Assembly (NCBI GenBank): GCA_004195035.1
Contig: SGBD01000001.1
Coordinates: 813,656-877,655 of the forward strand
Direction of reading: 5' to 3'
Length of the DNA: 64,000 nt
Source of the DNA: Candidatus Acidulodesulfobacterium ferriphilum
GTDB lineage: Bacteria; SZUA-79; Acidulodesulfobacterales; Acidulodesulfobacteraceae
This document shows positions 35,253 to 42,461 of this stretch, in pieces. Numbering within the stretch: the first letter of the stretch is position 1; each line of letters opens with the position of its first letter. Below the pieces are notes generated by a model, which did not search any database, was not told where the DNA came from, and saw only the letters and a list, made by a program, of their open reading frames with translations. The translations under genes were made by a program, and so were the position numbers.

Positions 35253-36245
35253 TTATCTTAAGTTTCTGGAAATATCTAAAAACCCAAGTTTAAAGATAAA
35301 TTCTTCGAATATCAGGTTTTGAGGGTGGGATGTTGTTTTAAGCCTGAAATCCGTTTCTCCCAGCAGTTCCATAATTCTTTTAAGTTCATGAACAGAAAAT
35401 AAAGATAGATTTTTTAGAAATTTCTTTTTGAGAAAAGGCAGAACCCCGTTTATCCGTAAAATGGTTTCGAAATCCATACCCGAGGATTCCTGCACCTTTG
35501 CTTTATGGAGCTTTCTCGCTTCGTTATACAATACCGATATAATTTTTACAGGCTCTTCCCCGTCATTATAAATAACGCCGAATATTGAAAATGCCCCCCT
35601 TATATCCCTGTCTAATATTTTATCGATAAAATCAAAAATAGTGAATGTTTTTGAAAAAGCAAGAAGCGGCTTTAATTCGTTAACGGAAAGTTCTTTTGAT
35701 TTGTTTTCGGGTTTAATTCCCGATACTATTTTGTTAAGTTCGTTATCGATATTTACCGTGTTATTACCCGTATATCTAATGAGGTAATATACTGCTTCAT
35801 CGGAAATTTTTATACCTTTTTCTTTAGATAAATTTCTAATATAAGAGAAAAGTTCATTTTCATATAGAAGCCTGATTTTATGAAGTTTAAAATAATTTTT
35901 GGTTTTTAATTCCTTGAAAAATTTAATATTTTCGTTAATTTTCGGGCTGTTATCATAAAAAATGATTACTGTTGACGGAGATGGAGAGTTTAAGTAATCA
36001 AGCAGTTCCGTATCATTAAGAAACGAGCCGTCAAAATCTTCTACCTGTATAACCCTTTTTTCCGAAAGCACAGGATAACTGTTGGCTATGGTTAAAAAAT
36101 CGACGGGCAAGGGGGATATAAGCCTGTCAAAATTAAAATCCGTCTGTTCTTTTTTTAATATTCCGGATTTTATTTTTTCTATTTCCTTAGCAATTCTAAA
36201 ATCATCTTCCCCGTAAAAAAAATAGACGAGAGTATCTTTTTCCAT
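35253..36245 (-). CDS. holA: DNA polymerase III delta subunit
   Basis: This 330-residue protein has the HolA architecture. The N-terminal domain starts with YFFYGEDDFRIAKEIEKIK, where the degenerate P-loop is typical of delta. A central three-helix domain and a C-terminal collar domain with KAKVQESSGMD and LFSVHELKRIMELLGETDFRLKT follow. It opens the beta clamp within the clamp loader. In many Gram-negatives holA follows lptE; here the leuS-lptE pair is 10 kb away and holA faces rpsT instead. Confidence 0.85.
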   Translation of the reverse strand: MEKDTLVYFFYGEDDFRIAKEIEKIKSGILKKEQTDFNFDRLISPLPVDFLTIANSYPVLSEKRVIQVEDFDGSFLNDTELLDYLNSPSPSTVIIFYDNSPKINENIKFFKELKTKNYFKLHKIRLLYENELFSYIRNLSKEKGIKISDEAVYYLIRYTGNNTVNIDNELNKIVSGIKPENKSKELSVNELKPLLAFSKTFTIFDFIDKILDRDIRGAFSIFGVIYNDGEEPVKIISVLYNEARKLHKAKVQESSGMDFETILRINGVLPFLKKKFLKNLSLFSVHELKRIMELLGETDFRLKTTSHPQNLIFEEFIFKLGFLDISRNLR

Positions 36246-36351
36246 ATTTAAATTTTATAATAAAAAATATCTTTTTTAAAGATATTAATCTTAAGTTTTA
36301 ATTCCGCAATAGAAACTGTTTAGATATTGCAATACTCAATATTAAGTAATA

Positions 36352-36447
36352 CTGGATTCCCGCTTTCGCGGGAATGACACCTAAAAGGTGAAACTTCCAA
36401 CCCTTATTAAGTCATTTTAAGTCATTCCCGCGAAAGCGGGAATCCAG
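36352..36447. repeat. dRS3-like inverted repeat, second copy
   Basis: Two perfectly complementary 27-bp arms (36352-36378 and 36421-36447) each contain ATTCCC-N8-GGGAAT and match the core at 24022-24107. The right flank (AATAAATTTCTATCGGGG) keeps a decayed version of the other copy's terminal repeat; the left flank is more diverged. It lies in the 280-bp gap between holA and secG, which otherwise holds only the secG promoter. Confidence 0.75.
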
Positions 36448-36487
36448 AAAATAAATTTCTATCGGGGGTTAAGGTTAAATTTTGCGG

Positions 36488-36516
36488 TTGACTTTTATAT
36501 CATATTTTATTAATAT
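36488..36516 (+). promoter_or_regulatory. Candidate sigma-70 promoter for secG
   Basis: TTGACT (36488-36493) and TAATAT (36511-36516) are 17 bases apart. Transcription would start within a few bases of the secG ATG at 36526, leaving little or no leader. No ribosome-binding site is visible, so a leaderless message is possible. Confidence 0.45.
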
Positions 36517-36525
36517 AATTTCATC

Positions 36526-36891
36526 ATGATAGAATTTTTGACGATTATATTAATAGTTTCCGCCGTTTTCTTGGTTATCGTTATTCTTATGCAGCAGGGC
36601 AAAGGACAAGAAATGGGCGCCGTGTTCGGGGGGAGTTCCCAAACCATATTTGGAGCTTCCGGCGCGGGCAATTTTTTAACTAAAGCTACCGCTATTTTAG
36701 CCTTAATTTTTATGGCTTCGGCATTTCTAATATCTTATATTTCGGCCAGGCAGATAAGCCCTATCGCAATTAAAAGTTACATTAAAAAGACGGAAAAACC
36801 GCCTTTAGTTAAAAAGGCTGCCAAGCCTGCTCCAAAAGACCAAGCCTTAACTAAGCCATTTAAGCCGTTAAAAACGGTTAATAATAAATAA
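36526..36891 (+). CDS. secG: Protein translocase subunit SecG
   Basis: This 121-residue membrane protein has two hydrophobic helices (about 2-22 and 50-72) separated by the SecG loop MQQGKGQEMGAVFGGSSQTIFGASG. The C-terminal tail is Lys/Pro-rich and longer than in E. coli. It assists SecYE in protein export. A tRNA-Leu gene follows 31 bases downstream, a common secG-leuU arrangement. Confidence 0.93.
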   Translation: MIEFLTIILIVSAVFLVIVILMQQGKGQEMGAVFGGSSQTIFGASGAGNFLTKATAILALIFMASAFLISYISARQISPIAIKSYIKKTEKPPLVKKAAKPAPKDQALTKPFKPLKTVNNK

Positions 36892-36922
36892 TTTACTTTA
36901 ATAGGTAAGTTTTAATAAAAAT

Positions 36923-37008
36923 GCCGAAGTGGTGGAATTGGTAGACACGCCATCTTGAGGGGGTGGTGGATAATATCCGTGCCGGTTCGATTCCGGCCTT
37001 CGGCACCA
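36923..37008 (+). tRNA. tRNA-Leu, anticodon GAG
   Basis: The acceptor stem GCCGAAG pairs with CTTCGGC, followed by A and an encoded CCA (37006-37008). The D arm contains GGTGGAATTGGTAGACAC. The anticodon stem CCATC/GGTGG encloses the loop TTGAGGG, so the anticodon is GAG. A long variable arm (class II) and the T loop GGTTCGATTCC are present. It lies just after secG and could be cut from the same transcript. Confidence 0.95.
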
Positions 37009-37044
37009 TTCATTATTTTAACCTTTCTGCAAAATAATTATTCT

Positions 37045-37995
37045 TTAGCTAATATTCTTTGACATAAGCAGGGTAAATTCCCTTAAGAATGCGTTATTAT
37101 AAAGATGGCTGTTTAAGTTCATCTGGTTTAACGCGTCCGGCATGTTTAATTTTATTCTATACGGCCTATTCCTTGTAAGAGAATCGAATTTGTTGGCGAT
37201 TATTAAAATCTTTCCGTAAGTGGAAATATCTTCTTCTGTCTTGCCGAACGGGTAACCCGAGCCGTTTGAAGCTTCGTGATGGTCTAAAATACCGTTAATA
37301 ATGTCATTATTCTCCATATCGTTTTGCAGCGCAATATCTTTTGAATATATAGGGTGTTTTTGGATTTCGTTAAGTTCGATTTCCCCCAAACCCCTTTTTG
37401 ACAGAAGCGCTTTGGGAATTTTTAATTTTCCGATATCGTGTATAAGCCCCGCTAAACCGATTTCAAAAAGCGAAATTTTATTGGCAAAGCCAAGCCTGTT
37501 TGCCAAAGACATGGCATAAATACTAACATTAATCCCGTGGCTTACTTCATTATAATCGTAATCCGAAAGATTTAAAAGATTAGTAAAAGCAAATTCGCTG
37601 ATTAAAAGATAATCGATTGTGGCTTCGATGGTTTTTTTGACATTTTCCTTATTATCCTTAAGATTTCCCGTTGTTATAAGATATTCCGCGTAAACTTTAG
37701 AATAAATATAAATTTTTACGGCCTTTTCTTCGAGAGCTAAATCTTTTGAGTTTACGATACTTTCCATATGTCCCATTATATCGCCGTCATATTTTTCTTT
37801 ATCCTCTCCTTTAATGTAAAGATGGTCTACGCCGTTGTTTTTTAATCTTAAAGCATCGCTTTGAGAAAATATGAGGGCTTTTGCCCTGTATAAAATATAG
37901 TTTTCTCCCGATTTTATATAAAGGGGGTAGTCGGAATTTTTGCCAAAAATCAGGCTTTCGATTAATATCGGAAGATAATTTTCTTTTTTTTCCAT
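37045..37995 (-). CDS. HD-GYP domain protein (putative cyclic-di-GMP phosphodiesterase)
   Basis: This 316-residue protein has an N-terminal ~120-residue region of unknown fold and a C-terminal HD-GYP domain with GLIHDIGKLKIP (HD pair) and HHEASNGSGYPFG. The usual HHExxDGxGYP has Asp where Asn is found here. Such proteins hydrolyse cyclic-di-GMP with a di- or tri-iron centre. Start: ATG 37995 lies 9 bases after GAAAAGGAGAA; the frame is open 11 codons further. No receiver or membrane domain is visible, so its input signal is unknown. Confidence 0.85.
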   Translation of the reverse strand: MEKKENYLPILIESLIFGKNSDYPLYIKSGENYILYRAKALIFSQSDALRLKNNGVDHLYIKGEDKEKYDGDIMGHMESIVNSKDLALEEKAVKIYIYSKVYAEYLITTGNLKDNKENVKKTIEATIDYLLISEFAFTNLLNLSDYDYNEVSHGINVSIYAMSLANRLGFANKISLFEIGLAGLIHDIGKLKIPKALLSKRGLGEIELNEIQKHPIYSKDIALQNDMENNDIINGILDHHEASNGSGYPFGKTEEDISTYGKILIIANKFDSLTRNRPYRIKLNMPDALNQMNLNSHLYNNAFLREFTLLMSKNIS

Positions 37996-38040
37996 GCAGG
38001 GAAGTTCTCCTTTTCTAAGGTCGCGCATGTTAGTTTAAAA

Positions 38041-38706
38041 TTATATTATCACAGAGTTCAACCCTTTTTTTTGACAACCTTCCTTAAAATCTTCAGCCTG
38101 TTTTCTGTCCCCCACTATAGTTCCGTAATGCATAGGAATAGATACTGCCGCCCTGATTTTTTCGGCAGCGCCTATCGCTTCGGCAGGAGTCATCACATAT
38201 GTGCCGCTAACCGGAATAAATAACAAATCGATATTTTTTGAGGCCAGATTGTCCATTTCGGGTACATGGTCAGTGTCGCCCGTATGATAAATTTTAACCC
38301 CGTTAAAAGTAACGATAAACCCGAGTTTTTTATCCTCTTTCGGATGATAAACCTTGCCCGGTTCCCGAAATTTGTTTATGTTATAAGCAGAGACGCCTTC
38401 TATATGCAAGTCTTTAAAATCGATTGAATCGCCCGGGGCAATAATTACGACTTTATTATCAAGCGATGCACCCATTTCTTTATGCGTCATTTTATTCATG
38501 AATAAAACGGTAGAATCTTTTATTATTTTGCGAATATCATCCATGGAAAAATGATCGAAGTGTTCATGCGATACGAAAATATAATCCGCTTTAGGTTCGC
38601 CGTCGTGCAATTTAAATGGATCAAAGTATAAATTTACCTTGCCGTTCGTTACCAGAAAACTGTCGTGGCAAAACCTTTTTATTTCAAGTCCTTTATAGTT
38701 AAACAT
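38041..38706 (-). CDS. Metallo-beta-lactamase-fold hydrolase (UPF0173-like)
   Basis: This 221-residue protein has the metal motif SHEHFDHF (HxHxDH), a GDTD motif (YHTGDTDHVPEM) and the final PMHYGT histidine. Length and motif order match the UPF0173/YtkL group rather than true beta-lactamases or ribonuclease J. The substrate is unknown. It lies 46 bases upstream of and on the same strand as the HD-GYP gene, so the two may be co-transcribed. Confidence 0.85.
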   Translation of the reverse strand: MFNYKGLEIKRFCHDSFLVTNGKVNLYFDPFKLHDGEPKADYIFVSHEHFDHFSMDDIRKIIKDSTVLFMNKMTHKEMGASLDNKVVIIAPGDSIDFKDLHIEGVSAYNINKFREPGKVYHPKEDKKLGFIVTFNGVKIYHTGDTDHVPEMDNLASKNIDLLFIPVSGTYVMTPAEAIGAAEKIRAAVSIPMHYGTIVGDRKQAEDFKEGCQKKGLNSVII

Positions 38707-38875
38707 AAAAAAACCTCCCGCAAATTTAATTTATTTGTTATCTTAATTATCAATGCAAAAGATATTAAAAGATTGTATTATATTTTATCATAATTATCGT
38801 GGAATTGTTAAGAATTAGAACATATAAATATATATTGTAATTATATATAGTTGTAATATATAATAATATCGCATA

Positions 38876-38897
38876 CCCGCACTGAAGACGCTGCGGG
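38876..38897 (+). other. Hairpin in the leader of the WY-rich lipoprotein gene
   Basis: CCCGCA (38876-38881) pairs with TGCGGG (38892-38897) around a 10-base loop. The stem can be extended by AT pairs past one mismatch. The rest of 38707-38976 is very AT-rich and probably holds divergent promoters; nothing else stands out. Confidence 0.4.
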
Positions 38898-38976
38898 GAT
38901 GATATGTTTTGTTTTGCGGCGAACAAAATATCTAAAATTAATTTTAATAGTTTTAAAGTTATTCGAGGTTAAAACC

Positions 38977-39624
38977 ATGAATGCTAAAAGAATCAAAAAG
39001 TTTTTCTTATTTACCGCATCCTTAGGTATGTTTGTCTTATTTTTAAGCGGCTGTGCGGCATATTACGGTCCGCTGGCCTCACCGGCATATTCGCAGGGAT
39101 ACATAAGCGTTGCTACGCCCAATTTTGCCTTTTCGTTCGGCGAAGGCGTAAACGCATATTATGCTCCCGAGTTTGGCGCCTATATTTACGGATATAACGG
39201 TTATTATTACAGGTGGCTTAACGGCGGCTGGGTTTACGCAAGCGTATATCAGGGTCCCTGGTATCCGGTAACCGCGGGGATTTTTCTTCCGGGTATATTG
39301 GCTTTTGGTCCGCCGCCCCCGGTAATTGCTTACAGGCCGTATTTTGTATGGTGGAGGATGCATGTAGGTCCATGGTATAGGGCTTATCATCCGGGCTGGT
39401 GGGCAAGGCATCAAATGTTTTTAAGGAATTACGGCGAATGGCGGTTGCATGTAAATCGTTTTTACCGCAATCATCCGTACCAAAACTGGAGAATGAGGAG
39501 ACATTTCGGACCCAGAGGTCCTGAACACGGGGGTCCAAGACGCGAGGGTCCCGGACGCAGAGGCCCTGAACACGGGGGCCCGGGATTTATGCACGGGCAT
39601 CACGGTCCATTTTTTGGGCATTAA
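38977..39624 (+). CDS. Aromatic-rich lipoprotein of unknown function
   Basis: This 215-residue protein has a lipoprotein signal (hydrophobic helix then FLSGC, so the mature protein starts at about Cys25). The mature part is strikingly rich in Tyr, Trp and Gly (YYYRWLNGGWVYASVYQGPWYP and similar). It ends in a Gly/Pro/His/Arg-rich tail with the repeated unit GPEHGGP and a closing HGHHGPFFGH, which could bind metal. It is likely anchored in the outer or inner membrane facing the periplasm. The ATG at 38977 is preceded by GAGG. No family was recognised. Related YXW-rich lipoproteins occur in Proteobacteria without known function. Confidence 0.75.
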   Translation: MNAKRIKKFFLFTASLGMFVLFLSGCAAYYGPLASPAYSQGYISVATPNFAFSFGEGVNAYYAPEFGAYIYGYNGYYYRWLNGGWVYASVYQGPWYPVTAGIFLPGILAFGPPPPVIAYRPYFVWWRMHVGPWYRAYHPGWWARHQMFLRNYGEWRLHVNRFYRNHPYQNWRMRRHFGPRGPEHGGPRREGPGRRGPEHGGPGFMHGHHGPFFGH

Positions 39625-39698
39625 GGATAAATTAGTTTCATTAGAAAATAAACACGGTTTAAAATTTTTGGCATTCAATAAACGGCAGGGAGGGCTTT

Positions 39699-40712
39699 AT
39701 GGCAAATTTAAGAATTGCGATAAACGGGTTCGGCAGAATCGGAAGGAATGTTTTCAGGGTGTTTCAAGGTATGATAGAAAAGGGCAAAGAGATTGAAATA
39801 GTCGCGATTAACGATATTACCAACCCGCAGGTGCTTGCCCATCTTCTTAAATACGATTCCGTTCACGGTAAAGCTAATTTTTATGTCGGATATGATGTTG
39901 ACCATATTATTGCGGATAGCAGGGAAACTTTGATTACGGCAATAAAAGACCCTTCCGAGCTTCTCTGGAAACATCTGAATGTCGATATTGTTATCGAATC
40001 GACCGGCCTTTTTACAAAAAGAGACGATGCGGCAAAACATCTTAAGGCAGGAGCAAAAAGGGTTTTAATTTCGGCGCCTGCCCATGATCCCGATGTTACT
40101 ATCGTTCTTGGAGTAAACGATAAGATATATAACAAAGACAGGCATTTCATCGTTTCCATGGCATCATGTACCACAAACTGCCTTGCTCCGGTGGCCAAAA
40201 TAATACATGAAAATTTTGCGATAGAAAAGGGCAACATGACCACGGTTCATTCTTATACCAATGACCAGAGAATCTTAGATTTGCCGCATAAAGATTTAAG
40301 AAGGTCAAGGGCCGCCGCCGTTTCGATTATTCCTACGACAACCGGCGCCGCAAAGGCGCTTTGCGAGGTGTTGCCAGAACTCAAAGATAAACTTGACGGG
40401 ATGTCTTTAAGGGTGCCTACGCCCGATGTCTCTATTAACGATTTAGTATGCAAGGTTTCTAAAAAAACATCCGTTTTGGAGGTAAATTCAAAATTGGAAG
40501 AGGCTTCGGAAGGTTATTTAAAAGGAATTCTTGCTTTTAGCAAAGAGCCTTTGGTTTCGATAGATTATCTCGGAAATCCTTACTCCTCCACCGTCGATTC
40601 TTTAAGCACGAAGGTGATAGGAGACGATCTCGTTAAGGTTCTGGCGTGGTATGACAATGAATGGGGTTATTCCACAAGGCTTGCCGAAATGGCGGTTATG
40701 ATGATGCAATAA
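39699..40712 (+). CDS. gap: Glyceraldehyde-3-phosphate dehydrogenase
   Basis: This 337-residue type I GAPDH has the NAD-binding start INGFGRIGRNVFR, the catalytic Cys in MASCTTNCLAPV, HSYTNDQRILD with the phosphate-site residues, and WYDNEWGYSTR at the end. The usual SNASCTTNC reads SMASCTTNC, an uncommon substitution at the position before the active site. GGGAGG precedes the ATG. The stop overlaps the pgk start (TAATG), so glycolysis/gluconeogenesis genes form an operon. Confidence 0.95.
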   Translation: MANLRIAINGFGRIGRNVFRVFQGMIEKGKEIEIVAINDITNPQVLAHLLKYDSVHGKANFYVGYDVDHIIADSRETLITAIKDPSELLWKHLNVDIVIESTGLFTKRDDAAKHLKAGAKRVLISAPAHDPDVTIVLGVNDKIYNKDRHFIVSMASCTTNCLAPVAKIIHENFAIEKGNMTTVHSYTNDQRILDLPHKDLRRSRAAAVSIIPTTTGAAKALCEVLPELKDKLDGMSLRVPTPDVSINDLVCKVSKKTSVLEVNSKLEEASEGYLKGILAFSKEPLVSIDYLGNPYSSTVDSLSTKVIGDDLVKVLAWYDNEWGYSTRLAEMAVMMMQ

Positions 40713-41932
40713 TGGAAAATATAGTTTACATCGACGAGATCGAAATAAAGAATAAAACACTGCTTATAAGAGTGGATTTTAATGTTCCGCTCGATCAAAA
40801 CGGAAACATTACCGATGATACCCGAATTAGAGCGGTTCTTCCCACGATTAATTACTGTTTGGACGAGAATGCAAAGATAGTTTTAATATCCCATATGGGA
40901 AGGCCTAAAGGAAATAAGGTTCCCGAACTTTCGCTCATAGTGGTTGCGAAAAGATTAAGCAGGCTTTTAGATAAAGATGTTAAATTTGTAAACGACTGCA
41001 TCGGAGAGTTAGCGGAAAATACCGTTAAGTCTGCATCTTATGGAGATATTATACTTCTGGAAAACTTAAGATTTTATTCGGAAGAAACAAATAATGATGA
41101 AGAATTCGGGAAAAAATTGGCATCGTTATGCGATATTTATGTTAACGATGCATTTGCAACGGCGCACAGGTCTCACGCCTCTAATGTTTCGGTTGCTAAA
41201 TTCGTAAAAACATGTGCCGCCGGGTTTCTTATCAGAAAAGAGTTAAATTATTTTACAAGGGCGATAGAAAGCCCTATGAAGCCGTTTGTCGCCATTGTCG
41301 GAGGGGCAAAGGTTTCAGGGAAAATAGAGGTATTATCGAATTTTGCGGACAAGGTGGACAAACTTATAATAGGCGGCGCCATGTCTAATACCTTCCTTAA
41401 GGCTATGGGGTATGATGTCGGCAGTTCATTAGTTGAAGACGACATGATTGAATACGCAAAAAAAACCCTTGAAAAAATAAAAGAAAAAAATATAAAACTT
41501 TACCTTCCGGTAGATGTCGTTGTTGCCGACAGATTTACTCCAGATGCGGAAACTAAGGTTACCACCGTTCAGGAAATTCCAAAAGGCTGGATGGCGTTAG
41601 ATATAGGTCCTGCAACGGTTACCCTTTTTACGGAGGCTATTCAAAATGCCAAAACAATTGTATGGAACGGCCCGATGGGCGTCTTTGAATTCGATGCCTT
41701 TAGCAGAGGAACATTTGCTTTGGTTTCCAGCGTGGCAAATGCTTATGCTCTCACGATTGTAGGTGGCGGAGATACGGATGTTGCCCTGCACAGAGCGGGA
41801 GAGTTTGCCAAAATGTCCTATGTCTCAACCGGCGGAGGGGCATTCCTGGAGCTTTTGGAAGGGAAGAAATTGCCGGGAATCGAGGCATTGATAAACTGCT
41901 CCAAAAAGAATAATTTAAAAAAATTGCTGTGA
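40712..41932 (+). CDS. pgk: Phosphoglycerate kinase
   Basis: This 406-residue enzyme has RVDFNVPLDQNG, the SHMGRPKG substrate-binding stretch, NDAFATAHRSHAS, GGAKVSGKI, WNGPMGVFEFDAF and the nucleotide-binding GGGDT with STGGGAFLE. It interconverts 1,3-bisphosphoglycerate and 3-phosphoglycerate. The ATG at 40712 overlaps the gap stop codon; the frame is open further upstream within gap but has no supported start there. It is followed by lspA after 36 bases. Confidence 0.96.
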   Translation: MENIVYIDEIEIKNKTLLIRVDFNVPLDQNGNITDDTRIRAVLPTINYCLDENAKIVLISHMGRPKGNKVPELSLIVVAKRLSRLLDKDVKFVNDCIGELAENTVKSASYGDIILLENLRFYSEETNNDEEFGKKLASLCDIYVNDAFATAHRSHASNVSVAKFVKTCAAGFLIRKELNYFTRAIESPMKPFVAIVGGAKVSGKIEVLSNFADKVDKLIIGGAMSNTFLKAMGYDVGSSLVEDDMIEYAKKTLEKIKEKNIKLYLPVDVVVADRFTPDAETKVTTVQEIPKGWMALDIGPATVTLFTEAIQNAKTIVWNGPMGVFEFDAFSRGTFALVSSVANAYALTIVGGGDTDVALHRAGEFAKMSYVSTGGGAFLELLEGKKLPGIEALINCSKKNNLKKLL

Positions 41933-41968
41933 ATCCTCATTATTAATTTAACCTATTAAATGAACTAA

Positions 41969-42430
41969 ATGAAGAAAAAGTTAATCATATTAATTTCGAT
42001 TTTCCTTCCAGTTTTAATTTTTGATCAATATTTAAAATATTTAGTTAATAAACGCATCTCGTTATTTCGGAAGATAACCGTTATAAAGCACTATTTCAAT
42101 ATAGTGCATGTCGATAATACCGGCGTTGCTTTCGGCCTTATGAATAATTACTCGTCTTTGTTTATTATAATATTTACGGCTTTAATTATTGTTCTTATAA
42201 CCTATATTTTGTTTAAATTAAAAATTAGTTCGCCTTTATTTATAATTAGTTCGTCTTTAATAATTTCGGGCGCATTTTCGAATCTTCTAAACAGAATTTT
42301 TCAGGGATATGTCGTTGACTTTCTTGATTTTCATATTTACGGCTATCACTGGCCAAGCTTTAATCTTGCGGACAGCTCCGTTGTGACGGGAACAATACTG
42401 TTTTTTATTTCTATAATTAAGTACATATAG
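41969..42430 (+). CDS. lspA: Lipoprotein signal peptidase
   Basis: This 153-residue, four-helix inner-membrane aspartic protease cleaves prolipoprotein signal peptides before the lipidated cysteine. Motifs are DQYLKY, VDNTGVAFG, SNLLNRIFQGYVVDFLDF (catalytic Asp) and FNLADSSV (catalytic Asp). The usual GNLIDR reads SNLLNR here. Several lipoproteins in the window (38977, 44986) would be its substrates. It lies between pgk and leuS with short gaps. Confidence 0.92.
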   Translation: MKKKLIILISIFLPVLIFDQYLKYLVNKRISLFRKITVIKHYFNIVHVDNTGVAFGLMNNYSSLFIIIFTALIIVLITYILFKLKISSPLFIISSSLIISGAFSNLLNRIFQGYVVDFLDFHIYGYHWPSFNLADSSVVTGTILFFISIIKYI

Positions 42431-42461
42431 AATATTGTTGTAAGCATTATACATCATAAAA

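Noticed and set aside
38899..38976. Longer N-terminus for the aromatic lipoprotein
   Set aside because: It would put 26 residues before a classic lipoprotein signal; ATG 38977 places the signal at the N-terminus.
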